This document shows, one piece after another, positions 1-5,633 of a DNA stretch of 6,991 nucleotides; positions within the stretch are counted from its first letter, which is position 1; every line of letters starts with the position of its first letter. The DNA comes from Nocardioides sp. (lineage in GTDB: Bacteria; Actinomycetota; Actinomycetes; Propionibacteriales; Nocardioidaceae), in contig JARICB010000114.1 of assembly GCA_029264225.1 (NCBI GenBank), forward strand, positions 1-6,991, given 5' to 3'. The notes under the pieces were generated by a model that had not been told where the DNA came from, did not search any database, and saw nothing but the letters and a program-made list of their open reading frames with translations. The position numbers and the translations under genes were made by a program.

Positions 1-409
<409 letters not shown>

Positions 410-411
410 GG

Positions 412-1155
412 TCAGCTGTCGCGGGAGTAGGAGTCGCTCTCGGTGCTGCGTAACCGATCGTCGGAGGCGGGGTCCTTGGCCGGCAGGACGAAGCGATAGC
501 CGACGTTGCGAACAGTGCCGATGAGCGTCTCGTTCTCCGCTCCGAGCTTGGCTCGCAGGCGACGTACGTGCACGTCGACGGTGCGGGTGCCGCCGAAGTA
601 GTCGTAGCCCCACACGTCCTGGAGCAGTTGCTGGCGGCTGAAGACCCGACCCGGATGTTGGGCAAGGAACTTCAGCAACTCGAACTCCTTGAACGTCAGG
701 TCGAGCGAACGGCCACCGAGCTTGGCGGTGTACGCCGCATCGTCGATGACCACCTCACCCGACCGGATGACGTGCGATGCCGGATCCTGCGCGTCGCGGT
801 CGGCAACCAGCCGACTCAGGCTCAACCGGATCCGCGCCTCGAGCTCGGCAGGGCCGCACGTGTGGAGCACGACGTCATCCATGGCCCAGTCGTGGGCGGC
901 CACTGAGAGTCCGCCCTCGGTGAGCACGAGCAGCACCGGCACGTCCACTCCGGTGGTGCGGATCAACCGGCACAGGTCGCGGGCCTGCGCCAGCTCCTGT
1001 CGACCGTCGACGAGCAGGAGGTCGGCGTCGGGAGCATCGAGCAGTGCGCTGCCCTCGGCGGGCAGGATCTTTACCGTGTGACCGAGCAGGGCGAGCGCCG
1101 GCAGCACCTCCGCGGAGGACTGGAGGGCGCTGGTCAGCAGCAGCAAAGTGCGCAC
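412..1155 (-). CDS. glnR: GlnR-type atypical OmpR-family response regulator
   Basis: GlnR is the global transcriptional regulator of nitrogen assimilation in many actinobacteria (glnA, amtB, nir genes). The 247-residue product has a receiver domain (about 1-115) and an OmpR/PhoB winged-helix DNA-binding domain (about 128-225). The latter contains [40 protein letters not shown] and [10 protein letters not shown]. The receiver is atypical. Asp50 (LLLVDGR) is kept, but the acidic pair expected after strand 1 is replaced by L-T-S and the canonical Lys is replaced around T99-C100. In known actinobacterial GlnR the equivalent Asp supports phosphorylation-independent dimerisation. The start is GTG at 1155, preceded 7 nt away by a perfect AGGAGG (1163-1168). 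A longer open frame extends to 1515 but runs through the divergent carrier gene and is not family-like. No histidine kinase is adjacent, which fits an orphan regulator. Confidence 0.93.
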   Translation of the reverse strand: MRTLLLLTSALQSSAEVLPALALLGHTVKILPAEGSALLDAPDADLLLVDGRQELAQARDLCRLIRTTGVDVPVLLVLTEGGLSVAAHDWAMDDVVLHTCGPAELEARIRLSLSRLVADRDAQDPASHVIRSGEVVIDDAAYTAKLGGRSLDLTFKEFELLKFLAQHPGRVFSRQQLLQDVWGYDYFGGTRTVDVHVRRLRAKLGAENETLIGTVRNVGYRFVLPAKDPASDDRLRSTESDSYSRDS

Positions 1156-1162
1156 CGCATCT

Positions 1163-1168
1163 CCTCCT
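1163..1168 (-). promoter_or_regulatory. Ribosome binding site fixing the glnR start
   Basis: Read on the minus strand this is AGGAGG, the full anti-SD complement, 7 nt before the GTG codon at 1155-1153. It selects this GTG over the in-frame upstream extension, whose sequence lacks receiver-domain character. Confidence 0.8.
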
Positions 1169-1188
1169 GACTTTCCTCGATGGGGAAG

Positions 1189-1217
1189 AATATCGAGCCA
1201 TGGCCCCCGATACGCAA
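1189..1217 (-). promoter_or_regulatory. glnR: Candidate glnR promoter
   Basis: On the minus strand, TTGCGT (1217-1212) and GATATT (1194-1189) are separated by 17 nt. They match 3/6 and 4/6 of the -35/-10 consensus for the main sigma factor. Transcription would begin near 1182 and give a short 5' UTR containing the AGGAGG site. The -35 lies inside the first codons of the divergent sulfur-carrier gene, as the 44-nt gap would require. The assignment rests only on hexamer similarity and spacing. Confidence 0.3.
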
Positions 1218-1499
1218 AAAGCCCACGTTGGTGAGACTGCGGTAACCCTGCGTTACTGGGCGGCAGCGCGCGCGGCGATCGGCGTGGCGAGCGAGGAGTT
1301 GCGCCTTGACGGAGCAGCCACGCTGGCGGAGGTGGTGGACCGGGTGGTCGCCGCGCACCCCGGGCCCGACGTGGCCCGCGTCCTGACGGCGTGCTCCGTG
1401 CTGATCGGTGATCGGCCCGTGGGATCCAGCGACCCGGCAACCGTTCAGGTGCAGGCGGGCGACACGTTGGAGTTCCTGCCGCCCTTCGCCGGGGGGTAG
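1200..1499 (+). CDS. MoaD/ThiS-family small sulfur-carrier protein
   Basis: This 99-residue ubiquitin-fold protein begins its conserved part with [14 protein letters not shown], the usual first strand of MoaD-like proteins. It ends in EFLPPFAGG, whose C-terminal Gly-Gly is the site of adenylation and thiocarboxylation in this family. Carriers of this type are charged by an E1-like adenylyltransferase, often with a rhodanese as sulfur donor. They deliver sulfur to molybdopterin, thiamin or cysteine synthesis. No moa or thi partner is visible here. The nearest possible partner is the tandem rhodanese encoded 345 nt downstream. The start is ATG at 1200; a loose GGGGAAG lies about 11 nt upstream, so the RBS is weak. 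The gene is divergent from glnR with a 44-nt gap. The specific pathway cannot be told from sequence, so no symbol is given. Confidence 0.85.
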   Translation: MAPDTQKAHVGETAVTLRYWAAARAAIGVASEELRLDGAATLAEVVDRVVAAHPGPDVARVLTACSVLIGDRPVGSSDPATVQVQAGDTLEFLPPFAGG

Positions 1500-1531
1500 C
1501 CGCGCCCGGCGTCATCGGCCGGATAGAGGCG

Positions 1532-1566
1532 TCTCACATTATGGAACGACCATCCACAATGCGAGA
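1532..1566. promoter_or_regulatory. 35-bp near-perfect dyad, candidate operator
   Basis: The sequence is symmetric about base 1549. Thirteen of 17 position pairs are complementary, including the outer block TCTC-x-CATT-x-TGGA against its inverted copy. The shared half-site is TCTCRCATTRTGG. It lies 32 nt after the stop of the sulfur-carrier gene, with its centre about 60 bp upstream of the predicted leaderless transcript start at 1609, a position that suits a dimeric or tetrameric activator. It could also fold as an RNA hairpin at the end of the carrier transcript, but no T-run follows. I cannot assign the regulator. Confidence 0.5.
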
Positions 1567-1595
1567 TGGCGGAATGGTGCGTCGGTCTCGACGCT

Positions 1596-1601
1596 TAGAG
1601 T
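1596..1601 (+). promoter_or_regulatory. -10 element for the leader/sulfurtransferase transcript
   Basis: TAGAGT matches TATAAT at four of six positions, including the key second A and final T. Its end lies 7 nt before the ATG at 1609, which would place the transcript start on or next to that ATG and make the leader ORF leaderless. No good -35 is seen at 16-18 nt (AATGGT at 1573-1578 is poor), in line with dependence on an activator or with relaxed actinobacterial -35 sequences. Confidence 0.45.
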
Positions 1602-1608
1602 CATCATC

Positions 1609-1686
1609 ATGTTCACGACCATGCTGACCAAGCGCCGCGCAGTGGATCACTGCCGCACGCGCTCGGCGCTGTGTCGAATGTCCTGA
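1609..1686 (+). CDS. Actinobacterial Cys-containing leader peptide (25 aa)
   Basis: This small ORF starts at ATG 1609 and ends at TGA 1684-1686. Its C-terminal half, KRRAVDHCRTRSALCR, closely resembles the 'putative leader peptide' found upstream of sulfur-metabolism genes in many actinobacteria (family pattern about R-R-x-V-D-L-C-R-x-x-S-A-L-C). Two Cys codons (TGC 1651-1653 and TGT 1672-1674) would act as the sensor: ribosomes pausing there when Cys-tRNA is scarce would change folding of the RNA downstream. TGT is a rare choice in this GC-rich sequence. No SD precedes the ATG, but the -10 box at 1596-1601 predicts a leaderless mRNA starting at the ATG. A second in-frame ATG lies at 1621. 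It is followed by hairpins and then the sulfurtransferase gene 158 nt later. The leader role is inferred from family resemblance. Confidence 0.72.
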   Translation: MFTTMLTKRRAVDHCRTRSALCRMS

Positions 1687-1712
1687 CGGGTCCGCATTTC
1701 ACCCCTCTGCTC

Positions 1713-1787
1713 GTCCACTTCTGACGTGGACCGGCCTGCGAGGGCGGGCTCGTACTTCGCATGCCCTTGGCGGGGGCATGGCCTCGC
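1713..1787 (+). promoter_or_regulatory. Candidate attenuator: hairpins between leader peptide and sulfurtransferase
   Basis: Hairpin A (1713-1731) pairs GTCCAC with GTGGAC around a 7-nt loop. Hairpin B (1760-1780) pairs CATGCCC with GGGCATG around a 7-nt loop. B can be enclosed by GCGAGG (1738-1743) pairing with CCTCGC (1782-1787). Alternative pairings exist: GTGGA inside the leader ORF (1642-1646) can pair with the 5' arm of hairpin A, and GGTCC (1689-1693) can pair with its 3' arm plus the next C (1728-1732). This is the mutually exclusive layout expected of ribosome-mediated attenuation. No U-run follows, so termination could be Rho-dependent or control could be translational. Pairings were found by eye, without energy calculation. 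Confidence 0.45.
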
Positions 1788-1830
1788 GCTGTCATCTGAT
1801 TCGCCATCCCACAGCTGTCCGATCAATCAA

Positions 1831-1834
1831 GGAG
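1831..1834 (+). promoter_or_regulatory. RBS of the sulfurtransferase gene
   Basis: GGAG within AAGGAGC lies 10 nt before the ATG at 1845 and supports that start. It is about 44 nt beyond the last attenuator stem, so the drawn hairpins do not directly mask it. Confidence 0.6.
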
Positions 1835-1844
1835 CACCAACGTC

Positions 1845-2708
1845 ATGAGCCGCGAAGACACTCTCGTCACAGCCCAGTGGGTCGAGGACAATCTCGACAC
1901 CGCCGGGATCGTTCTGATCGAGGTCGACGAGGACACCACGTCCTACGACAAGGGCCACATCCGTGGCGCGATCAAGCTCGACTGGACTACCGACCTTCAG
2001 GACCAGATCCGCCGCGACTTCGTCAACAAGGCGCAGTTCGAGGCCCTGCTGTCCACACGCGGTGTCAGCAACGACGACACCGTGATCCTCTACGGCGGCA
2101 ACAACAACTGGTTCGCTGCCTACGCCTACTGGTACTTCAAGCTCTACGGCCACGGTGACGTCAAGCTGCTCGACGGTGGCCGCAAGAAGTGGGAGCTCGA
2201 CTCCCGCGAGCTGACCGACGAACTGCCTACCCGCGCCACGACGACCTATGTCGCGCAGGAGCAGGACACGAGCATCCGTGCCTTCCGCGACGAGGTGGTG
2301 GCCGCGATCGGCACGCAGAACCTGGTCGACGTACGGAGCCCCGACGAATACTCCGGTCGCCTCCTCGCGCCGGCCCACCTTCCCCAGGAGCAGTCCCAGC
2401 GGGCCGGTCACGTGCCGACCTCGGTCAACGTGCCGTGGAGCAAGAACGCCAACGACGACGGCACCTTCAAGTCCGACGAGGCGCTCGCCGCGTTGTACGA
2501 CGAGGTCGGCTTCGACACCGACAAGGACACCATCGCGCTGTGCCGCATCGGGGAGCGCTCGTCGCTGACCTGGTTCGTGCTGACCGAACTGCTCGGGCGC
2601 AAGAACGTCAAGAACTACGACGGCTCGTGGACCGAATACGGCTCCCTGGTCGGCGTTCCGGTGGCCATCGGTGATGAGCCGGGCACGGCCGACGAGGTGC
2701 GTTCCTGA
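1845..2708 (+). CDS. cysA2: Thiosulfate sulfurtransferase, tandem rhodanese (CysA2/SseA type)
   Basis: The enzyme transfers sulfane sulfur from thiosulfate (or mercaptopyruvate in some relatives) to a thiophilic acceptor through a persulfide on the active-site cysteine. The 287 residues form two rhodanese domains. The N-terminal domain (about 8-125) has SYDKGHIRGAIKLDW, a variant of rhodanese signature 1, and no loop cysteine (YGGNNNWFAAYA), as usual for the inactive half. The C-terminal domain (about 140-275) carries LVDVRSPDEYSG, the active loop C233-R-I-G-E-R-S-S and VKNYDGSWTEY, which fits rhodanese signature 2. The CRIGERSS loop is that of mycobacterial CysA2/CysA3; despite the name this is not the sulfate-transport ATPase CysA. 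The gene overlaps sseC by 1 nt (TGATG) and lies behind the Cys-type leader, so cysteine-responsive expression is likely. The exact substrate cannot be read from sequence. Confidence 0.93.
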   Translation: MSREDTLVTAQWVEDNLDTAGIVLIEVDEDTTSYDKGHIRGAIKLDWTTDLQDQIRRDFVNKAQFEALLSTRGVSNDDTVILYGGNNNWFAAYAYWYFKLYGHGDVKLLDGGRKKWELDSRELTDELPTRATTTYVAQEQDTSIRAFRDEVVAAIGTQNLVDVRSPDEYSGRLLAPAHLPQEQSQRAGHVPTSVNVPWSKNANDDGTFKSDEALAALYDEVGFDTDKDTIALCRIGERSSLTWFVLTELLGRKNVKNYDGSWTEYGSLVGVPVAIGDEPGTADEVRS

Positions 2709-3004
2709 TGTGCGGCGCAACGCAGGGCGGTCTGCCCCTCGACGGGGTCAACGTCGCGAAGGAAGCCGTCATCCAGGGGCAGGTGACCCGATCGGGGGAG
2801 CCGGTCGCCTCGGCCTACGTGCGCCTGCTCGACCAGAGCGGGGAGTTCACCGCCGAGGTGCCGACGTCGGCGACCGGACACTTCCGGTTCTTCGCCAAGG
2901 ACGGGGAGTGGACGCTGCGCACCCTCGCCCCGAAGGCCGACCCGGTCGACACCCGGGTACTCGCCGCGATCGGCTCCGTGGCCGAGGTCGCGGTAGCCAT
3001 CTGA
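2708..3004 (+). CDS. sseC: SseC-type DUF1416 protein
   Basis: This 98-residue protein starts MCG and then has AVIQGQVTRSGEPVASAYVR, TGHFRFFAKDGEWTLRTLAP and a short hydrophobic tail. That is the DUF1416 family, annotated SseC in mycobacteria and almost always paired with a CysA2-type sulfurtransferase. The pattern of short strands with G-E-P-V and G-x-F-x-F turns suggests a transthyretin-like or carboxypeptidase-regulatory beta sandwich. Cys2 is the only cysteine and sits at the N-terminus, where it could accept a persulfide; this is inference. The start ATG overlaps the upstream stop by one base, implying translational coupling and a tight stoichiometric link with the sulfurtransferase. The biochemical function is not established to my knowledge. 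Confidence 0.88.
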   Translation: MCGATQGGLPLDGVNVAKEAVIQGQVTRSGEPVASAYVRLLDQSGEFTAEVPTSATGHFRFFAKDGEWTLRTLAPKADPVDTRVLAAIGSVAEVAVAI

Positions 3005-3008
3005 ACGT

Positions 3009-3054
3009 CTCGGTGGTTGGGGGGCAAGCGAGCCTTGACCCCTCAACCGCCGAG
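3009..3054 (+). promoter_or_regulatory. Strong intercistronic hairpin between sseC and thiX
   Basis: The left arm (3009-3028) and right arm (3034-3054) pair over about 20 positions with two G-U wobbles and a one-base bulge. CTCGG and GGTTG on the left face CAACC and GCCGAG on the right, and an inner CAAG/CTTG stem closes a 5-nt loop CGAGC. It begins 5 nt after the sseC stop and ends 17 nt before the thiX start. No U-run follows, so it is not a canonical intrinsic terminator. mRNA stabilisation, partial termination or control of thiX translation are all possible. Confidence 0.6.
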
Positions 3055-3071
3055 ATCCAGGGAGAGTCGAT

Positions 3072-3494
3072 GTGACAAGTGGAATCCTGATCCTGTGCGC
3101 CGCCGTGATCGCGGCGACCGCTTTCGGCCTGCGTCGCAGGAGCACGGACGGCCGGTTCATCCCGCAGCCGGTCCCGCCGACCTGGGCCCTGGTGGCGGAG
3201 GCGGTGCCGGCCGGGCTGGGGGAGCGGGCGACCTTGGTCCAGTTCTCGTCCGCCTTCTGCGCGCCGTGTCGCACGACCCGGGTCGTGCTGTCCGACATCG
3301 CCGCACGCGAGGACGGTGTGCGGCACCTGGAGATTGACGCCGAGGCACACCTCGACCTGGTGCGGGCACTCGACATCCGGCGCACCCCGACGACGCTCAT
3401 CCTTGACGCCGAGGGTCGCGAGCTTCTCCGAGCGACCGGGGCGCCGCAGCGCCACCAGGTGCTCGCGGCGCTGCCCGAGTCGGCCGACTCGTGA
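3072..3494 (+). CDS. thiX: Membrane-anchored thioredoxin-like protein (ThiX)
   Basis: The 140-residue product begins with one hydrophobic segment (about 4-20, ILILCAAVIAATAFGL) followed by RRR. This predicts a single N-terminal membrane anchor; the positive residues after the helix would favour a cytoplasmic domain. The thioredoxin fold (about 35-135) has FSSAFC63-A-P-C66 as redox motif and R-T-P106-T as the cis-Pro loop. It is likely a thiol-disulfide reductase or persulfide-reducing partner of the sulfurtransferase next door; the substrate is inferred from context. The start is GTG at 3072, with GGGAGAG at 3060-3066 five nt upstream. The ATG at 3070 overlaps this GTG but is followed at once by TGA, so it cannot be the start. 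The gene overlaps the DUF4395 gene by 4 nt (GTGA). M. tuberculosis thiX (Rv0816c) has similar length and company. Confidence 0.85.
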   Translation: MTSGILILCAAVIAATAFGLRRRSTDGRFIPQPVPPTWALVAEAVPAGLGERATLVQFSSAFCAPCRTTRVVLSDIAAREDGVRHLEIDAEAHLDLVRALDIRRTPTTLILDAEGRELLRATGAPQRHQVLAALPESADS

Positions 3495-3924
3495 GCGGCA
3501 TCGACCCGCGGGGGCCACGCTTCACCGCGAGCGTGACGGTGATCCTGCTGGCTGTGGCGCTGCTCTCCCCGCCCCCGGTCGCTACCGTGCTCGTGGCGGC
3601 CCAAGGAGTCTTCTTCCTGCTCGGAACGAGCCTCGGCGTCCACCACACGCCGACCGGCTGGATCTTCCGCATGGTCCTCCGGCCCCGACTGGCTGCGCCG
3701 GCCGAGCTCGAAGATCCACGGCCGCCACGATTGCCCAGGCGGTCGGCTTGGCGTTCATGGTGGTGGCGCTGCTCGGCTATCTGACGGGGGCCGTGGTCGT
3801 GGCCCAGGTCGCAGTAGGGCTGGGCGTCGTTGCCGCCCTGCTGAACGCGGTCTTCGGATTCTGCCTGGGTTGTGAGTTGTATCTACTGGGCGCCCGGACG
3901 ATTGGCCCTGCGCGGGGACGGTGA
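3491..3924 (+). pseudogene. DUF4395 membrane protein, apparent -1 frameshift
   Basis: The gene starts at GTG 3491, overlapping the thiX stop. Frame 2 encodes IDPRGPRFTASVTVILLAVALLS and further hydrophobic segments up to LEDPRPPR near 3730, the typical N-terminal half of DUF4395. It then becomes arginine-rich and stops at 3784. From 3733, frame 1 continues the family exactly: AQAVGLAFMVVALLGYLTG, then NAVFGFCLGCELYLLG to the stop at 3922-3924. Restoring one base after CGATT (3728-3732) would read P-P-R-F-A-Q-A-V and give 144 residues, the normal size. The intact protein would have about four membrane helices and a C-x-x-C motif next to the last one. The adjoining thioredoxin suggests a thiol or sulfur role. 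I see no canonical slippery heptamer, so a real 1-nt deletion or a sequence error is more likely than programmed frameshifting. Confidence 0.78.
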
Positions 3925-3930
3925 GAAACA

Positions 3931-5067
3931 ATGCGCGACATGTTTCTCCGTCGACGACTGACCCCCACCACGCTTCGCCGTACCGCGGCCATGGCCTGCA
4001 TCGGAGCCCTGGTGGGCCTTGCTGCCTGCTCCGGCACCGAGGCGGCCGACCCCGACTTCACGGACGGCAAGGGGATCTCGGCCACAGTGCTGCCCCAGAT
4101 CGCGGCCCCCGGCGAGGAGCCGGAGGCGGCCAACGACGCTGACTACGTCGTCGACGCGACCATCGAAGGTGCCGAGGAGGGCCGCGAGGTCGAGCTCCAG
4201 GTCGCCGACGGTGACGACTGGGAGATCGCCGACACCGCCGAGACCGACGCCGAGGGCCGGGTCAGCCTGCGAGTCGCCAAGACCGGCGACCTGCGGGTCG
4301 TGGCGGACGGCGACACGCCGGTAGGCATCGAGTTGTCCACCGATGACGCGCCGAAGGAGACCTTCGTCGACGAGTTCGACGCGAAGAACAAGGACTGGGC
4401 GACGCGCGACCAGGGCTACGCCGGGGTGCGGATGTGCTCGAAGGCCTCCGACGACGCCCGGGAATGGGTGGACGGTGTGCTGCGGCTGAGCGTGATCGAC
4501 GACCCGGACCGCGAGAAGTGCCGCTACAAGAAGAAGCAGTACGACTACCGCCTCAACGGCCACCTCGGCAGCGCCTACACGTTCGTCTACGGCCACGCTG
4601 CGGCGCGGATCAAGTTCCAGGATCTGCGCGGCCAGCATGGCTCCTTCTGGCTCCAGGGGCTGGGACTGACCCCGACGGGGGACCCGAAGGAAACGGGCGC
4701 AGAGATCGACGTCATCGAATTCTTCGGTAACGACCACCCCGAAGGTGGCCTGACCAGTTTTGTCTACTGGCAGCCGAAGAAGGGGTCGAAGACGGCGGGC
4801 GGCTGGGTGAAGAACCCGGAGCAGTACGGCGACGACTGGTCCTCCAAGTTCCACGTCTTCTCGGTCGAGTGGACCCCGGAGAAGTATGTGTTCCGCATCG
4901 ACGGTCAGGTCACCAACACGATCACCGAAGGGATCTCGGGACGCCCTGAGTTCCTGGTGTTGAGCCTGCTGAGCTCCGACTACGAACTCCAGCACCTCAA
5001 GGGCGACAAACTTCCCCAGCACATGGACGTCGACTGGGCGCGGGTGTGGGCCGAGCCCACCCCATAG
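3931..5067 (+). CDS. GH16-family lipoprotein (beta-glucanase-like)
   Basis: This is a predicted exported lipoprotein of 378 residues. The N-terminus has basic residues ([11 protein letters not shown]), a hydrophobic stretch and the lipobox L30-A-A-C33, so Cys33 should be lipidated and the protein anchored outside the cell membrane. Residues about 70-138 look like a small beta-sandwich domain. Residues about 143-375 match the GH16/concanavalin-like fold: F-x-D-E-F-D at its start, [10 protein letters not shown] in the middle, the catalytic motif E258-I-D260-V-I-E263, then [19 protein letters not shown] and a final VDWARVW strand. E258 would be the nucleophile and E263 the acid/base, giving beta-1,3- or mixed-linkage glucanase or transglycosylase activity; the substrate is unknown. 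It begins 6 nt after the DUF4395 stop, with GGTGAG 5 nt before the ATG, so it appears co-transcribed with the sulfur genes, an unexpected pairing. Confidence 0.85.
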   Translation: MRDMFLRRRLTPTTLRRTAAMACIGALVGLAACSGTEAADPDFTDGKGISATVLPQIAAPGEEPEAANDADYVVDATIEGAEEGREVELQVADGDDWEIADTAETDAEGRVSLRVAKTGDLRVVADGDTPVGIELSTDDAPKETFVDEFDAKNKDWATRDQGYAGVRMCSKASDDAREWVDGVLRLSVIDDPDREKCRYKKKQYDYRLNGHLGSAYTFVYGHAAARIKFQDLRGQHGSFWLQGLGLTPTGDPKETGAEIDVIEFFGNDHPEGGLTSFVYWQPKKGSKTAGGWVKNPEQYGDDWSSKFHVFSVEWTPEKYVFRIDGQVTNTITEGISGRPEFLVLSLLSSDYELQHLKGDKLPQHMDVDWARVWAEPTP

Positions 5068-5128
5068 TCGGCGTGGAGCGCCTTCCGGAGCACGCGACTG
5101 CGCCTCACCTCCCGACAGGGATAGCGCC

Positions 5129-5563
5129 ATGCGAGCCGTGATCCAGCGCGTCCTTTCCGCCTCCGTCGTCGTCGAGGCCGACACGGTCGCCAGCATCGGC
5201 GAGGGTCTGCTGGTGCTGCTGGGAGTCACCCACAACGACACGGCCGTCGATGCCGCCTGGATGGCGCGCAAGATCCGCGACCTCCGGATGTTGCGCGACG
5301 AGCAGTCGGTCGGCGACATCGAGGCGCCGGTGCTGATGGTGAGCCAGTTCACGCTGTACGGCGATGCTCGCAAGGGGCGCCGTCCGACCTGGTCGGCCGC
5401 AGCCCCGGGGCCGGTCAGTGAACCGCTCTACGACGCCGTGTGCGAGGAACTGAGTCGTCTCGGCACCCGCGTAGAGCGAGGCGTCTTCGGCGCTGACATG
5501 CAAGTGTCATCGGTCAACGACGGCCCGGTGACTCTCATCCTTGACTCACCGCATGGAGGGTGA
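5129..5563 (+). CDS. dtd: D-aminoacyl-tRNA deacylase
   Basis: Dtd hydrolyses D-aminoacyl-tRNA (and Gly-tRNAAla), freeing tRNA and the D-amino acid in the cytosol. The 144-residue protein has the standard start [15 protein letters not shown] and the two diagnostic active-site motifs: SQFTLYGD (SQ-x-T, about 73-80) and N-D-G-P-V-T (N-x-G-P-x-T, about 130-135), which bind the substrate in the homodimer. Length and both motifs are normal for the family. The start is ATG 5129 with CAGGGA about 7 nt upstream. It lies 61 nt after the GH16 gene and may be read from that transcript; a small GGCG/CGCC hairpin just after the GH16 stop has no U-run. Its place between lipoprotein and cysD has no clear functional reason. 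Confidence 0.95.
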   Translation: MRAVIQRVLSASVVVEADTVASIGEGLLVLLGVTHNDTAVDAAWMARKIRDLRMLRDEQSVGDIEAPVLMVSQFTLYGDARKGRRPTWSAAAPGPVSEPLYDAVCEELSRLGTRVERGVFGADMQVSSVNDGPVTLILDSPHGG

Positions 5564-5567
5564 TGCG

Positions 5568-5633
5568 GTGATCGGCTCGCCGCTCGCTACCATATTGGCT
5601 GCTGTCCCTAGAGAGGCTCCTTGTCTGTCATGA
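5568..5633 (+). CDS. Possible 21-codon ORF coupled to cysD
   Basis: GTG at 5568 is preceded 7 nt away by GGAGGG (5555-5560). It opens a frame of 21 codons (start VIGSPLATIL, end REAPCLS) that stops at TGA 5631-5633. That stop overlaps the cysD ATG as ATGA. Good RBS spacing and the 4-nt overlap suggest translational coupling or a leader peptide; Cys is the third residue from the end. The peptide matches no family I know. The GGAGGG lies in the last codons of dtd, so it may be fortuitous. Confidence 0.3.
   Translation: MIGSPLATILAAVPREAPCLS

Noticed and set aside
1156..1515. Upstream extension of the glnR reading frame on the minus strand (120 extra residues)
   Set aside because: The extension is arginine/proline-rich, lies antisense to the sulfur-carrier gene and has no receiver-like sequence, while a perfect AGGAGG sits 7 nt before GTG 1155.
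1541..1626. Alternative small ORF from ATG 1541 (28 codons, two Cys near its end)
   Set aside because: It overlaps the dyad and the predicted promoter, has no RBS, and is out of frame with the family-like leader peptide.
1713..1787. Canonical intrinsic terminator after the leader peptide
   Set aside because: The stems are present but none is followed by a run of T, so I call the region a candidate attenuator rather than a terminator.
1500..1844. Riboswitch (for example an S-box/SAM type) in the 345-nt gap
   Set aside because: I could not find the conserved core elements of a known riboswitch; the leader ORF explains the region better.
1827..2720. 297-codon minus-strand ORF opposite the sulfurtransferase
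   Set aside because: It mirrors the sulfurtransferase almost exactly; its composition is what the complement of GC-rich codons gives, and no domain is recognisable. The plus-strand protein has a full rhodanese active site.
2615..3646. 343-codon minus-strand ORF across sseC, thiX and the DUF4395 start
   Set aside because: It is low-complexity and arginine-rich, antisense to three recognisable genes, without a credible RBS or domain.
3722..3740. Programmed -1 frameshifting in the DUF4395 gene
   Set aside because: No X-XXY-YYZ slippery heptamer is present at the frame change and no evident pseudoknot follows; a deletion or sequence error explains it more simply.
3883..5373. 496-codon minus-strand ORF opposite the GH16 gene and dtd
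   Set aside because: Long antisense frames are common in high-GC DNA. It spans two clear plus-strand genes and shows no motif.
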